Shown here piece by piece: positions 10,712 to 19,192 of a stretch of DNA of 32,284 nt. Each line of letters opens with the position of its first letter. The first letter of the stretch is position 1. Where the stretch lies: assembly GCA_016288635.1 (NCBI GenBank), contig JAEEKZ010000013.1:1-32284 (forward strand), written 5' to 3'. Below the pieces are notes generated by a model. The model ran no database searches. It was not told the DNA's origin and was given only the letters and a program-made list of their open reading frames with translations. The position numbers and the translations under genes were made by a program. The stretch is from Caryophanales bacterium (lineage in GTDB: Bacteria > Bacillota_I > Bacilli_A > RF39 > UBA660).

Positions 10712-11187
10712 GGCATTAACTCCTTCAAGTTTGTAGTATATATCTTTTTATTTATCTTATCAACCTTAAATATATAATACGAAACATAAGGGATCATTAT
10801 ATTACCTAAATCTAATATTATTTGAGCGTTATTAGCTAGTACAGATTTTACTGTGCCTACTACCTTTTCATCTTCATCTAATACTTCACAATTTTCTAAA
10901 TCTTCGATTAATATTTCATCATCTTTTAAATGTAAATCTTCTTTATTAATAAATACTTTTGTTCCACGATATTCATTAACTAAATTAATATCATATAGAT
11001 CATCAATTGTAATTAACGCTATCTCGTTATGGGGTCTATAACTAGTTATTGTATGTTCTTCCCCATTTATGTATATTTTAAAACCTTTAACTAAAACTTT
11101 ATCTTTGTATTCAAAGTCTGTTTTTAACTTAAGCTCACCTTTAATACCATGGCAACTTGTAATAGTACCAATATATATCTTATCCAT
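10708..11187 (-). CDS. rimM: 16S rRNA processing protein RimM
   Basis: MDKIYIGTITSCHGIKGELKLKTDFEYK...VKSVLANNAQIILDLG...MIPYVSYYIFKVD; immediately upstream of trmD. Confidence 0.93.
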   Translation of the reverse strand: MDKIYIGTITSCHGIKGELKLKTDFEYKDKVLVKGFKIYINGEEHTITSYRPHNEIALITIDDLYDINLVNEYRGTKVFINKEDLHLKDDEILIEDLENCEVLDEDEKVVGTVKSVLANNAQIILDLGNIMIPYVSYYIFKVDKINKKIYTTNLKELMP

Positions 11188-11890
11188 GATATACCTCGTA
11201 CATTAAAATACTTGCTGCAACTCCAGCATTAAGTGATTCACAATCTTTATTCATAGGAATGTGTACTAAACTATCACATAATGGTTTTAGTTTTTCATCC
11301 ATTCCTTGACCTTCATTACCAATTATTAAAGCAATTTTGCCTTTAGTTAAATTAGTTCCTGAATTAACATCAGTACCTACTACAGAATATCCTTCTTTCT
11401 TTAACTTAGGAATACTAGTAAATAAATCTTCTTTAACAATATTGATATTAAATAACATACCTTCACTTGCTCTAATAGTTTTTTCATTATAGATATCTAC
11501 TGTACCTGACCCTAGAATAATAGTTTTAAAATCAAATGCTATAGCACTTCTAATGATTGTTCCTAAGTTACCTGGATCTTGTAATCTATCTAACATGATT
11601 ACATTTCCTACATAATCACTTTTATAATCATATTTACATACTGCAGCAACTCTACTTATACTCACCTGATTAGAAATTTTCTTCATTATCTCTTCAGTAA
11701 CAATAAATTTATTTTCAAAATCATAATTATTATCTAGAGTAATTAAATCAAGTACTAAACCTTTTTCTAAAGCAATATCTACTAAATGATCACCTTCGAT
11801 AAGAAACTTTTTTTCTTCATCTCTAAATTTTTTTATCTTTAATTTAGACCAATACTTAACTCTTTCATTATTAACACTTGTTATATCCAT
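11180..11890 (-). CDS. TrmH/SpoU-family RNA 2'-O-methyltransferase
   Basis: LDRLQDPGNLGTIIRSAIAFDFKTIIL...IALIIGNEGQGMDE...IPMNKDCESLNAGVAASILMYEVYHG (SPOUT knot motifs). Confidence 0.93.
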   Translation of the reverse strand: MDITSVNNERVKYWSKLKIKKFRDEEKKFLIEGDHLVDIALEKGLVLDLITLDNNYDFENKFIVTEEIMKKISNQVSISRVAAVCKYDYKSDYVGNVIMLDRLQDPGNLGTIIRSAIAFDFKTIILGSGTVDIYNEKTIRASEGMLFNINIVKEDLFTSIPKLKKEGYSVVGTDVNSGTNLTKGKIALIIGNEGQGMDEKLKPLCDSLVHIPMNKDCESLNAGVAASILMYEVYHG

Positions 11891-11892
11891 GA

Positions 11893-12540
11893 TTACACCT
11901 TTAATGCTTTCTTAGCTTCTTTATATCTTGGACAAGCTTGTTCAACTAGAGCCCAGAAGTTCTTACCATGATTGCCTTCATAGAAGTGACACATTTCATG
12001 AATAATAACGTAATCAATTATCCATAGTTCATAATCTAGTAATTTACTATTTAGAGTTATTATCTTTCTTCTAGTATTACATACACCCCATCTAGTACGC
12101 ATTTTTCTTACTCTTAGAGCAAAGTCTGGTAAGTCATTAAAACACTTTCTACAAAGGTTTATTTCGCCTGTGAATACCTTTAGACATTCTCTATCAGTAA
12201 ACTTCTCTAAAGCTTCTAAATCCTTTGTATAAACACAATCATCTTTAAAGCCCACGATTTCTAGATCTGGTACACACACAATGTTATATTCTTTTCCTAA
12301 ATATAAAAATTTAGATGAGTCTTTTTTATGTTTTAATGCTCTTTTATACATCTTCTTTAAAGCTTCTTCATTCTTTTTTATTAATCTTTTTATATCAAAA
12401 TCAGTCATATACTTTGGGCAGGTAACGCACAAACTATAGTCATCATTGATACGAAAATAAACATTCTTATTTTGTTTTCTTATTACTTCTACATCTACTT
12501 CATAGTCGCCCAAGTCACATTTCATAATTTTACCTCTCAT
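11893..12540 (-). CDS. YgjP-like / M48-type zinc metallopeptidase
   Basis: WIIDYVIIHEMCHFYEGNHGKNFWALVEQACP (HExxH plus downstream His), preceded by TRWGVCNTRRKIITLNSKLL. Confidence 0.88.
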   Translation of the reverse strand: MRGKIMKCDLGDYEVDVEVIRKQNKNVYFRINDDYSLCVTCPKYMTDFDIKRLIKKNEEALKKMYKRALKHKKDSSKFLYLGKEYNIVCVPDLEIVGFKDDCVYTKDLEALEKFTDRECLKVFTGEINLCRKCFNDLPDFALRVRKMRTRWGVCNTRRKIITLNSKLLDYELWIIDYVIIHEMCHFYEGNHGKNFWALVEQACPRYKEAKKALKV

Positions 12541-12571
12541 TTATTATTTTATCATTTATTTCCAATAAAAA

Positions 12572-12600
12572 AAATGTTTAATCAACACGTTTAAACATTT
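12572..12600 (-). terminator. Terminator hairpin overlapping mutL stop codon
   Basis: Minus strand AAATGTTTAA-ACGTGTTGA-TTAAACATTTTTTTT; loop/3' arm encode the terminal RVD-stop. Confidence 0.7.
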
Positions 12601-14314
12601 TTTCTAAATCATAATTAGAATATTTCATGATTGTTGGTCTACCATGACAACATGTATATGGGTTATCACACTTAAATAATTCTTTAATTAAATATTGTAA
12701 AACTTCTTTTGATACTACTTCATTTGCCCTAATACTCATCTTACATGACATCATTTTAATAACACTTTCTTGGAATTTAACAAATGAAAAATCTTTCTTA
12801 TCATCTAGTAATAAGTCGATTACTAGATCTGGAAATTCATCTTTATAACCATCATTTAACCATGTTGGATGTTCTGTAATAGATATGGTATTAATACCAA
12901 ATTCTTCATATTTAAATCCTAGTTTAGTAAATGATTCTTCTCTTTCCTTAAATAGTTTATATTTACTTGGGGTCATTTCAATTACATATGGAACTAATAA
13001 TTTAGTCGAATATATTTCTTTATTTGCAAAGGCTTTCATATTCTTTTCATAATTAATTCTTTCATGTACCGCATGCTGGTCAAGTAAATACATTCCGTCT
13101 TTATCAGCAGCAACAATATAAGTTGCATGAATAACACCAATTAGTTCTAAGTCTAATTTCTTAATATCATCATTTTTAACAATCTCTTCGTTACCATCAA
13201 ATTGCATTTCAATTTGGGTTATAGTAGTTGCTTCTTTTTCATCATAAGTATTACCACTTTCTATTGTAGCAATATTACCTGAATATAGGTCTCTTCCTTT
13301 TTGATCTGCAACTTCCATCTTTGGTATTAAAGTTGTTGAATATAATGTATTTTTTATCGTGGTATAAATTAATTCATATAATTCATCCATTTTACTAATT
13401 CTTACATCTTGTTTTGTTGGATGAACATTAACATCTGTTAGAGTTGGATCAGCCTCAATATTAATTACCACAACTGGATATCTATCAACTGGTTTATATA
13501 AATAATAAGCATCATTTATAGCTCTATTAATATCGTTATTTCTAACTAATCTTTCATTTACAAAAGTAACACAATCATTACGGTTATTTCTTAAAACACT
13601 TGGCTTACAAATATATCCTTTAATATGAAAATCATCGTTTGATGCATTAATTTCTACCATGTTACTTGAGACATTAGTTCCATATATTTCATGAATAGCT
13701 TTAAGTAATGATCCTGAGCCACTAGTTTTAACTATTTCTTTTCCTTCGTTAGTAAGTAAGAATGATATATTTGGATAAGCAAAAACTAATTTTTCAATAA
13801 AATTAACTGAGTGAGATAATTCAGTATTTTCGGTTTTTAAATACTTTAATCTAGCTGGTGTATTATAGAATAAATTAGATACTGTAATAGATGTACCTAT
13901 TCTTGCTTGAGAATCCTCAATAGTTTCTATTTTTCCACCTTTAATATGAATGTATGTTCCTACATCTTTAGAACAAGTTCTTAGTTCAACTTCAGATACA
14001 CTTGCTATAGATGGTAATGCTTCACCACGAAATCCTAATGTACCAATAAAGAATAAATCATCATCATGATAAATCTTGCTTGTAGCATGTCTAAAGAAGG
14101 CTATTTTGGCATCTTCTCTATCCATACCTACACCATTATCAATAACTCTTATTTCTTTAATACCGCCCCTTAGAAGGTGTATTTCGATATTGGTTGATTT
14201 AGCATCAATTGAGTTTTCTACTAATTCTTTTACAACAGATGCACATCTTTCAATTACTTCCCCGGCTGCAATCTTATTTGCAAGATTTTCATCCATTACT
14301 TTAATCTTACCCAA
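12578..14314 (-). CDS. mutL: DNA mismatch repair protein MutL; probable TTG start at 14314 (track start 14329, also TTG)
   Basis: GKIKVMDENLANKIAAGEVIERCASVVKELVENSIDA...FRGEALPSIASV; C-terminal DQHAVHERINYE and CCHGRP; SD-like GGAAGTGA 5 nt before TTG 14314. Confidence 0.95.
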   Translation of the reverse strand: MGKIKVMDENLANKIAAGEVIERCASVVKELVENSIDAKSTNIEIHLLRGGIKEIRVIDNGVGMDREDAKIAFFRHATSKIYHDDDLFFIGTLGFRGEALPSIASVSEVELRTCSKDVGTYIHIKGGKIETIEDSQARIGTSITVSNLFYNTPARLKYLKTENTELSHSVNFIEKLVFAYPNISFLLTNEGKEIVKTSGSGSLLKAIHEIYGTNVSSNMVEINASNDDFHIKGYICKPSVLRNNRNDCVTFVNERLVRNNDINRAINDAYYLYKPVDRYPVVVINIEADPTLTDVNVHPTKQDVRISKMDELYELIYTTIKNTLYSTTLIPKMEVADQKGRDLYSGNIATIESGNTYDEKEATTITQIEMQFDGNEEIVKNDDIKKLDLELIGVIHATYIVAADKDGMYLLDQHAVHERINYEKNMKAFANKEIYSTKLLVPYVIEMTPSKYKLFKEREESFTKLGFKYEEFGINTISITEHPTWLNDGYKDEFPDLVIDLLLDDKKDFSFVKFQESVIKMMSCKMSIRANEVVSKEVLQYLIKELFKCDNPYTCCHGRPTIMKYSNYDLEKMFKRVD

Positions 14315-14360
14315 GTTAATCACTTCCAATTCAAAAACTATTATAACAAAATAGTTTTAT

Positions 14361-15158
14361 TTATTTAAACTTTTTTACTACTTTATATTTATTTAAAATT
14401 ACTATTGCTCTATTAGGATCATATACTTCACCAACATGATTAAATCTATCTACATCACTAGCAATAGTATCTTTATATTCTTTTAGAGTTTTAAAACCTA
14501 ATCCTTTATAATCAATATCATATTTATCTATTTCATCTAAAGATATCTCTTTAGGAATCTTTTCAACAATACCTAAGAATTTATTATTTATATCTCTAAC
14601 TAATAATTTAGTTTTCTTTAATTTCATTGATCTAAAGTAAGCTTGTGCATCATATTTAATCTTGCCGGATACAAGTTTTGCTGCATGTTCTGACTTACAA
14701 TAGTCGCAATCAATTATTTCTTTAATACGAGTATTACTTGGTCTTTTTTCTTCATTCTTCTTAGTGAAATCTCTAACATCTTTTAAACCTATAAATTGTA
14801 AATAAGCTTGGATTTCTCTTAAATATTTTAATTCTTGCTTACTATAATATTCTTCATCCTCAACGGGAATACTAAAGGATTCGGGATTAAAGTATAATTC
14901 TTGAACTACACCTTCAAAATCATGAGTATGGCAATGACCCACTAAAAGATTTCCTTTTTCATCACGAGTTAAGGCATTAAATGGATAATAAAATCCTGCA
15001 TATGTTAACTCCTCAAGTGCATTAGATAAATTTCTATATTTTAATTCTTCAAAGCGCTCTTCTTCATTAACATAATTTAGTCTTGTATTCATATAATAAT
15101 ATGCTTCGTCGGTTTCTTCATTATATCTCATGATTGGTAAATAAAACTTCTTTTCCAT
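14361..15158 (-). CDS. Hypothetical protein
   Basis: 265 aa ORF between ileS and mutL; HCHTHD and CDYC motifs; no confident family. Confidence 0.75.
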   Translation of the reverse strand: MEKKFYLPIMRYNEETDEAYYYMNTRLNYVNEEERFEELKYRNLSNALEELTYAGFYYPFNALTRDEKGNLLVGHCHTHDFEGVVQELYFNPESFSIPVEDEEYYSKQELKYLREIQAYLQFIGLKDVRDFTKKNEEKRPSNTRIKEIIDCDYCKSEHAAKLVSGKIKYDAQAYFRSMKLKKTKLLVRDINNKFLGIVEKIPKEISLDEIDKYDIDYKGLGFKTLKEYKDTIASDVDRFNHVGEVYDPNRAIVILNKYKVVKKFK

Positions 15159-15173
15159 AATATATCCCTCAAA

Positions 15174-15199
15174 AAAAGATTATCACATGATAATCTTTT
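15174..15199 (-). terminator. ileS intrinsic terminator overlapping stop codon
   Basis: Minus strand AAAAGATTATC-ATGT-GATAATCTTTTTTT; 11-bp stem. Confidence 0.8.
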
Positions 15200-18100
15200 A
15201 ATCAACTTTATTAACGCTAAGCATAATCTTTAGATCATCTAGCATTACTTCTTCAGAAGCATCATTAGACTCTACTAATTCTACACATAGTGTTTCATTT
15301 TTAACATAATCCATGAAGTTATTTAAAGCATTTACTACTTCCTCTGGTCCATTGTATTTAATAGTTATTCTATCTTCGATTTCATAACCATTATTCTTTC
15401 TAATATTTTGGACCTTTGAAACAAATTCTCTTGCAATACCTTCATCAATTAATTCTTGAGTAAGTGTTGTATTTAAGATAACAAAGTTGTTATTATCAAG
15501 TTCAACATTGAATCCTTCTTTTGCAGATATTCTAATATCTACCATATTCTTATCTACATCATATGATGTACCTGCAACTTCAACTTTGATAGTCTTATCA
15601 TTTTCTAATTCCATGATTTCCTCATTAGTTAAGTTTTCTAGTTTGCTTGCAAATTCTTTAATGTTTGCTCCAAACATCTTACCAGCTTCACGGTAATTTG
15701 GCTTAACTAAGAAGTTCATGTATTTAGATAAATCATCTACATATGTTAATTTCTTAACATTTAATTCTTCAAGAATTAATGTATCTAGATTATCAATTGT
15801 TTTCTTTAATCTACCATCTAGAAGCATTTCACATAATGGTTTTCTAACCTTTAAGTTATTTACTTCTCTGATATTTCTACCAATACTGATTAAGTTTCTT
15901 ACTAAATCCATCTTTTCTTCTAGTTTAGTATCTATTAACTTCTTATCATATTTAGGATAATCACTTAAATGAACTGATTCTTCACCAGTTAAGTTAGTGT
16001 AGATTTCTTCAGATAGGAATGGTACTATTGGAGCCATCATCTTAGTTAATCCTACTAATACTTCATAAGTAGTTCTATAAACACTCTTCTTTGAGTCATC
16101 ATTAATTGATGACCAGAATCTATTTCTATTACGTCTTATGTACCAGTTAGATAAGTCATTAGATACAAATTCTGTTAAAGCTTTAACAACTTTATTTAAA
16201 TCATACTCATCATATGATTCAGTTACATATTTAAGTAAGCTATTATATTTAGATAATAACCATTTATCTATTTCATCTCTGTCTTTAACAGGAATATTAC
16301 ATTCTTTAGCATCGATATTATCGATATTTGCATACATTGAGAAGAAGTTATATGTATTCTTTAATGGATTAAAGAATCTTGAATGTACTTCTTTTAATCC
16401 TTCTTCATCAAACTTTAATGGTGTCCATACAGGAGATGCTGATAACATGTAGAATCTTACAGGATCTGCACCATATTTTTCCATGATTTCTACTGGATCT
16501 ATGATGTTACCTGATGATTTACTCATTTTCTTTCCATGAGCATCTAGCATCATGTCGTTAACAACAACGTTTTTGAAACTTGATTCACCACTTATAATTG
16601 TAGAAATTACAAGTAATACATAGAACCATCCACGAGTTTGGTCAACACCTTCAGCGATGAAATCTGCTGGGAATTGTTTCTCAAATAACTCTTTATTTTC
16701 AAATGGATAATGATATTGAGCATAAGGCATAGAACCTGAGTCAAACCATACATCTAGTACATCCTCAACACGAGTTAGAGTATCACCTGTTACAGGGGAT
16801 TTAATATGAACATTATCAATATATGGTCTATGTAATTCAAGACTCATTATATCTACATCTTCAATAGCTAAATCTTGTAATTCTTGTCTAGAACCTACAC
16901 AATATAATTCTCCAGTTTCTTTATTAGTCCAAATTGGAAGAGGACATCCCCAGTATCTAGAACGAGATATACCCCAGTCAACCATATTGTCTAACCAGTT
17001 AGCAAATCTCTTTTCACCAACATACTCTGGATACCAATTAATCTTATTATTAGCTTCAATTATTTTATCTTTATATTTAGTTGTAGCTACATACCAAGCT
17101 GGCTTTGGATAACTAATTAAAGCACTCTTACATCTCCAGCAATGTGGATAGTCATGAGTTAATTTAATTTTCTTGAATAATTTATCATTTTCTTTTAAAT
17201 ATTTAATTATTTCTACTTCTAGTTCAGGATCAGTAACTAATCTACCCTTCCATGGGCCTTCAGTATAACATCCGTCTGGTCCAACTGGATTAACAAATGA
17301 TATACCAAAATCTTTAGCAACTCTATTATCATCTGCACCATATGCTGGAGCAATGTGAACGATACCTGTACCATCTGTATCAGTAACATAGTTATCAGCA
17401 AGTACTTCAAAAGCTTTTCCTTCAACGTTTACAAATGGTAAGAATTGTTCATACTTTTCACCAACTAAATCTTTACCTTTATAGGTTTCAAGTACTTTTA
17501 CTTCATCACCTAATACTTTACTTAATAAAGATTCACATAGGATAAATTTATATCCCATTGATTCAACTTTTACATATGTTAAATCTGGGTTAACACATAA
17601 TGCTACGTTAGCCATTAGAGTCCAAGGTGTAGTTGTCCATACTAGAAAATAAACATCTTCATCTTTTTTCTTAAATGGTAAGATAATTGAATTAACTGGA
17701 TCTTCTTGATAACCTTGAGCTACTTCAAATGAAGATAATTCTGTTCCACATCTAGGGCAATACCATAGAATCTTGTTTCCATAGTAGATTAAGTCTTTTT
17801 TAAACATTTCCTTAATAATCCACCATTCAGATTCGATGAATTCATTAGAACATGTAACATATGGGTTTTCACAATCTATAAATTGTCCCATCATTTTAGT
17901 TACTCTATTAACTTCATCAATATTTAAAGCAGTGTTCTTATTACATTCCTTACAGAAATTTTCGATACCGAATTTTTCAATATCACCTTTTCCATTGAAG
18001 CCAAGTTTCTTTTCTACATTAACTTCAATTGGCAAACCATGTGTATCAAGTCCGATTTTTCTTAATACTTTATAACCATTCATGCTCTTATATTTACAGA

Positions 18101-18293
18101 ATGCATCTTTAATAGTTTTAGCAAAAACATGGTGAATACCTGGTTTAGCATTGGCATAAATAGGTCCATCATAAAATACAAAGTAATCTTTACCTTGTTC
18201 AATAGACTTATTTAATAAATCCATACCTTCCCATTTTTCTAAGGTTTCTTTTTCTGTTTCATGTACTGATTTCTCACTTAATTTTTTATACAT
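15198..18293 (-). CDS. ileS: Isoleucyl-tRNA synthetase, type 2 (IleS2-like); start trimmed from 18320
   Basis: VFYDGPIYANAKPGIHHVFAKTIKDAFCKYKSMNGYKVLRKIGLDTHGLPIEVNVEKKLG; HGKKMSKSSGN; ATG 18293 preceded by GGAGGGAAGAAT. Confidence 0.96.
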   Translation of the reverse strand: MYKKLSEKSVHETEKETLEKWEGMDLLNKSIEQGKDYFVFYDGPIYANAKPGIHHVFAKTIKDAFCKYKSMNGYKVLRKIGLDTHGLPIEVNVEKKLGFNGKGDIEKFGIENFCKECNKNTALNIDEVNRVTKMMGQFIDCENPYVTCSNEFIESEWWIIKEMFKKDLIYYGNKILWYCPRCGTELSSFEVAQGYQEDPVNSIILPFKKKDEDVYFLVWTTTPWTLMANVALCVNPDLTYVKVESMGYKFILCESLLSKVLGDEVKVLETYKGKDLVGEKYEQFLPFVNVEGKAFEVLADNYVTDTDGTGIVHIAPAYGADDNRVAKDFGISFVNPVGPDGCYTEGPWKGRLVTDPELEVEIIKYLKENDKLFKKIKLTHDYPHCWRCKSALISYPKPAWYVATTKYKDKIIEANNKINWYPEYVGEKRFANWLDNMVDWGISRSRYWGCPLPIWTNKETGELYCVGSRQELQDLAIEDVDIMSLELHRPYIDNVHIKSPVTGDTLTRVEDVLDVWFDSGSMPYAQYHYPFENKELFEKQFPADFIAEGVDQTRGWFYVLLVISTIISGESSFKNVVVNDMMLDAHGKKMSKSSGNIIDPVEIMEKYGADPVRFYMLSASPVWTPLKFDEEGLKEVHSRFFNPLKNTYNFFSMYANIDNIDAKECNIPVKDRDEIDKWLLSKYNSLLKYVTESYDEYDLNKVVKALTEFVSNDLSNWYIRRNRNRFWSSINDDSKKSVYRTTYEVLVGLTKMMAPIVPFLSEEIYTNLTGEESVHLSDYPKYDKKLIDTKLEEKMDLVRNLISIGRNIREVNNLKVRKPLCEMLLDGRLKKTIDNLDTLILEELNVKKLTYVDDLSKYMNFLVKPNYREAGKMFGANIKEFASKLENLTNEEIMELENDKTIKVEVAGTSYDVDKNMVDIRISAKEGFNVELDNNNFVILNTTLTQELIDEGIAREFVSKVQNIRKNNGYEIEDRITIKYNGPEEVVNALNNFMDYVKNETLCVELVESNDASEEVMLDDLKIMLSVNKVD

Positions 18294-18299
18294 ATTCTT

Positions 18300-18526
18300 C
18301 CCTCCAAATAAAAAATTCATAACTTAAGGGCGATTATATCGCGGTACCACCTTAATTCATGAATTTATTCATCTCTTATGATTATAACGTTATCAACGCA
18401 TTTAAATGGGCTCCAAAGTGATATTTAATAATATGTTGAATATTCAATTCGCACCAAACATGAACTCTCTTTATTACGCTATTATTAAACGTGTCTTCTT
18501 CATCGCTTTCAATACAACTAATTTTA
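18300..18526 (-). promoter_or_regulatory. T-box leader (isoleucine) upstream of ileS
   Basis: Minus strand AATTAAGGTGGTACCGCGATATAATCGCCCTTAAGTT: antiterminator arms TTAAGG/CCTTAA with 7-nt TGGTACC bulge and GCGAT/ATCGC inner stem; upstream AAAGAGAG, TTTGGTGCGAA and ATATCACTTTGGAGC compatible with stem I and an AUC specifier. Confidence 0.92.
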
Positions 18527-18549
18527 GTATAAAGCCTAATTTTTGTCAA
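18521..18549 (-). promoter_or_regulatory. Promoter of the T-box/ileS unit
   Basis: Minus strand TTGACA-N17-TAAAAT (-35 at 18544..18549, -10 at 18521..18526). Confidence 0.8.
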
Positions 18550-18556
18550 TGTAGAA

Positions 18557-19123
18557 TTATTCTTTTCTTGGTTTTCTTCTTCTAACTCGATGTTCTCTTT
18601 CTTGTGCTATTAGGTTTCTATATGGGTTATCTAATTTTAGTTTTTCACCTACTCTTACAATATCACCCACTTGCAGGCCTTCATGATATTTTCCTCGTTC
18701 ATCAAAAAAACCGACTTCAACTAAATGTTGTTTTAATAAAATTAAGTCATATGAATCATTATCATCTAGGATAACAAAGTGTTCTACTTCGGGGTGATTC
18801 ATTAGATAATATATTATCTCAAAATCTTTCCATGAAGATATCTCTGAATATAAATTGGGCTTAACTGTTATTTGTGGTGTAAAACCTAATAATTCAATAT
18901 TATGTCTTTTAAGTAAGTCTTTTATTTTTAATATAAGAGGTGATTCTCCTTCTTCTTCGTCATCAACTGCAAAAGGCTTATGCGAAGAAGAAATAACTAC
19001 TTTTGCATTATATAAATCACACATTTTTTTAAGAATAGCTGCTTTTTCTTCCATGAATAATCTATCATTCTCGTAACGATTTGAACTTAAGGCACCATCT
19101 ATATCCACAAATATTACATTCAT
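18557..19123 (-). CDS. HAD-like protein resembling HAD domains of Swiss Army Knife RNA-repair proteins
   Basis: MNVIFVDIDGAL, AKVVISSSHK, HFVILDDND; basic tail REHRVRRRKPRKE. Confidence 0.65.
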   Translation of the reverse strand: MNVIFVDIDGALSSNRYENDRLFMEEKAAILKKMCDLYNAKVVISSSHKPFAVDDEEEGESPLILKIKDLLKRHNIELLGFTPQITVKPNLYSEISSWKDFEIIYYLMNHPEVEHFVILDDNDSYDLILLKQHLVEVGFFDERGKYHEGLQVGDIVRVGEKLKLDNPYRNLIAQEREHRVRRRKPRKE

Positions 19124-19161
19124 ATTTTCCCTCGCTTTGATATTATAACATAGGCAAAGAA

Positions 19162-19187
19162 AAAAACTAGATTAATATCTAGTTTTT
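19162..19187 (-). terminator. Terminator, AAAAACTAGAT/ATCTAGTTTTT stem
   Basis: Plus strand aaaaactagat-taat-atctagttttt, perfect 11-bp stem with T tract. Confidence 0.85.
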
Positions 19188-19192
19188 AATCT

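Noticed and set aside
17237-17425. Minus-strand 62-aa ORF
   Set aside because: Alternate frame inside ileS.
10853-18075. Plus-strand ORFs inside rimM, mutL and ileS
   Set aside because: Ser/Leu-rich antisense translations with no independent support.
18300-18526. Considered a simple terminator/attenuator or other riboswitch upstream of ileS
   Set aside because: The GGTGGTACCGCG core with 7-nt bulge and ileS context specifically identify a T-box.
9058-19123. Whether the two HAD proteins are recent paralogs
   Set aside because: They share only generic HAD motifs (DID, DD) and otherwise do not align by eye.
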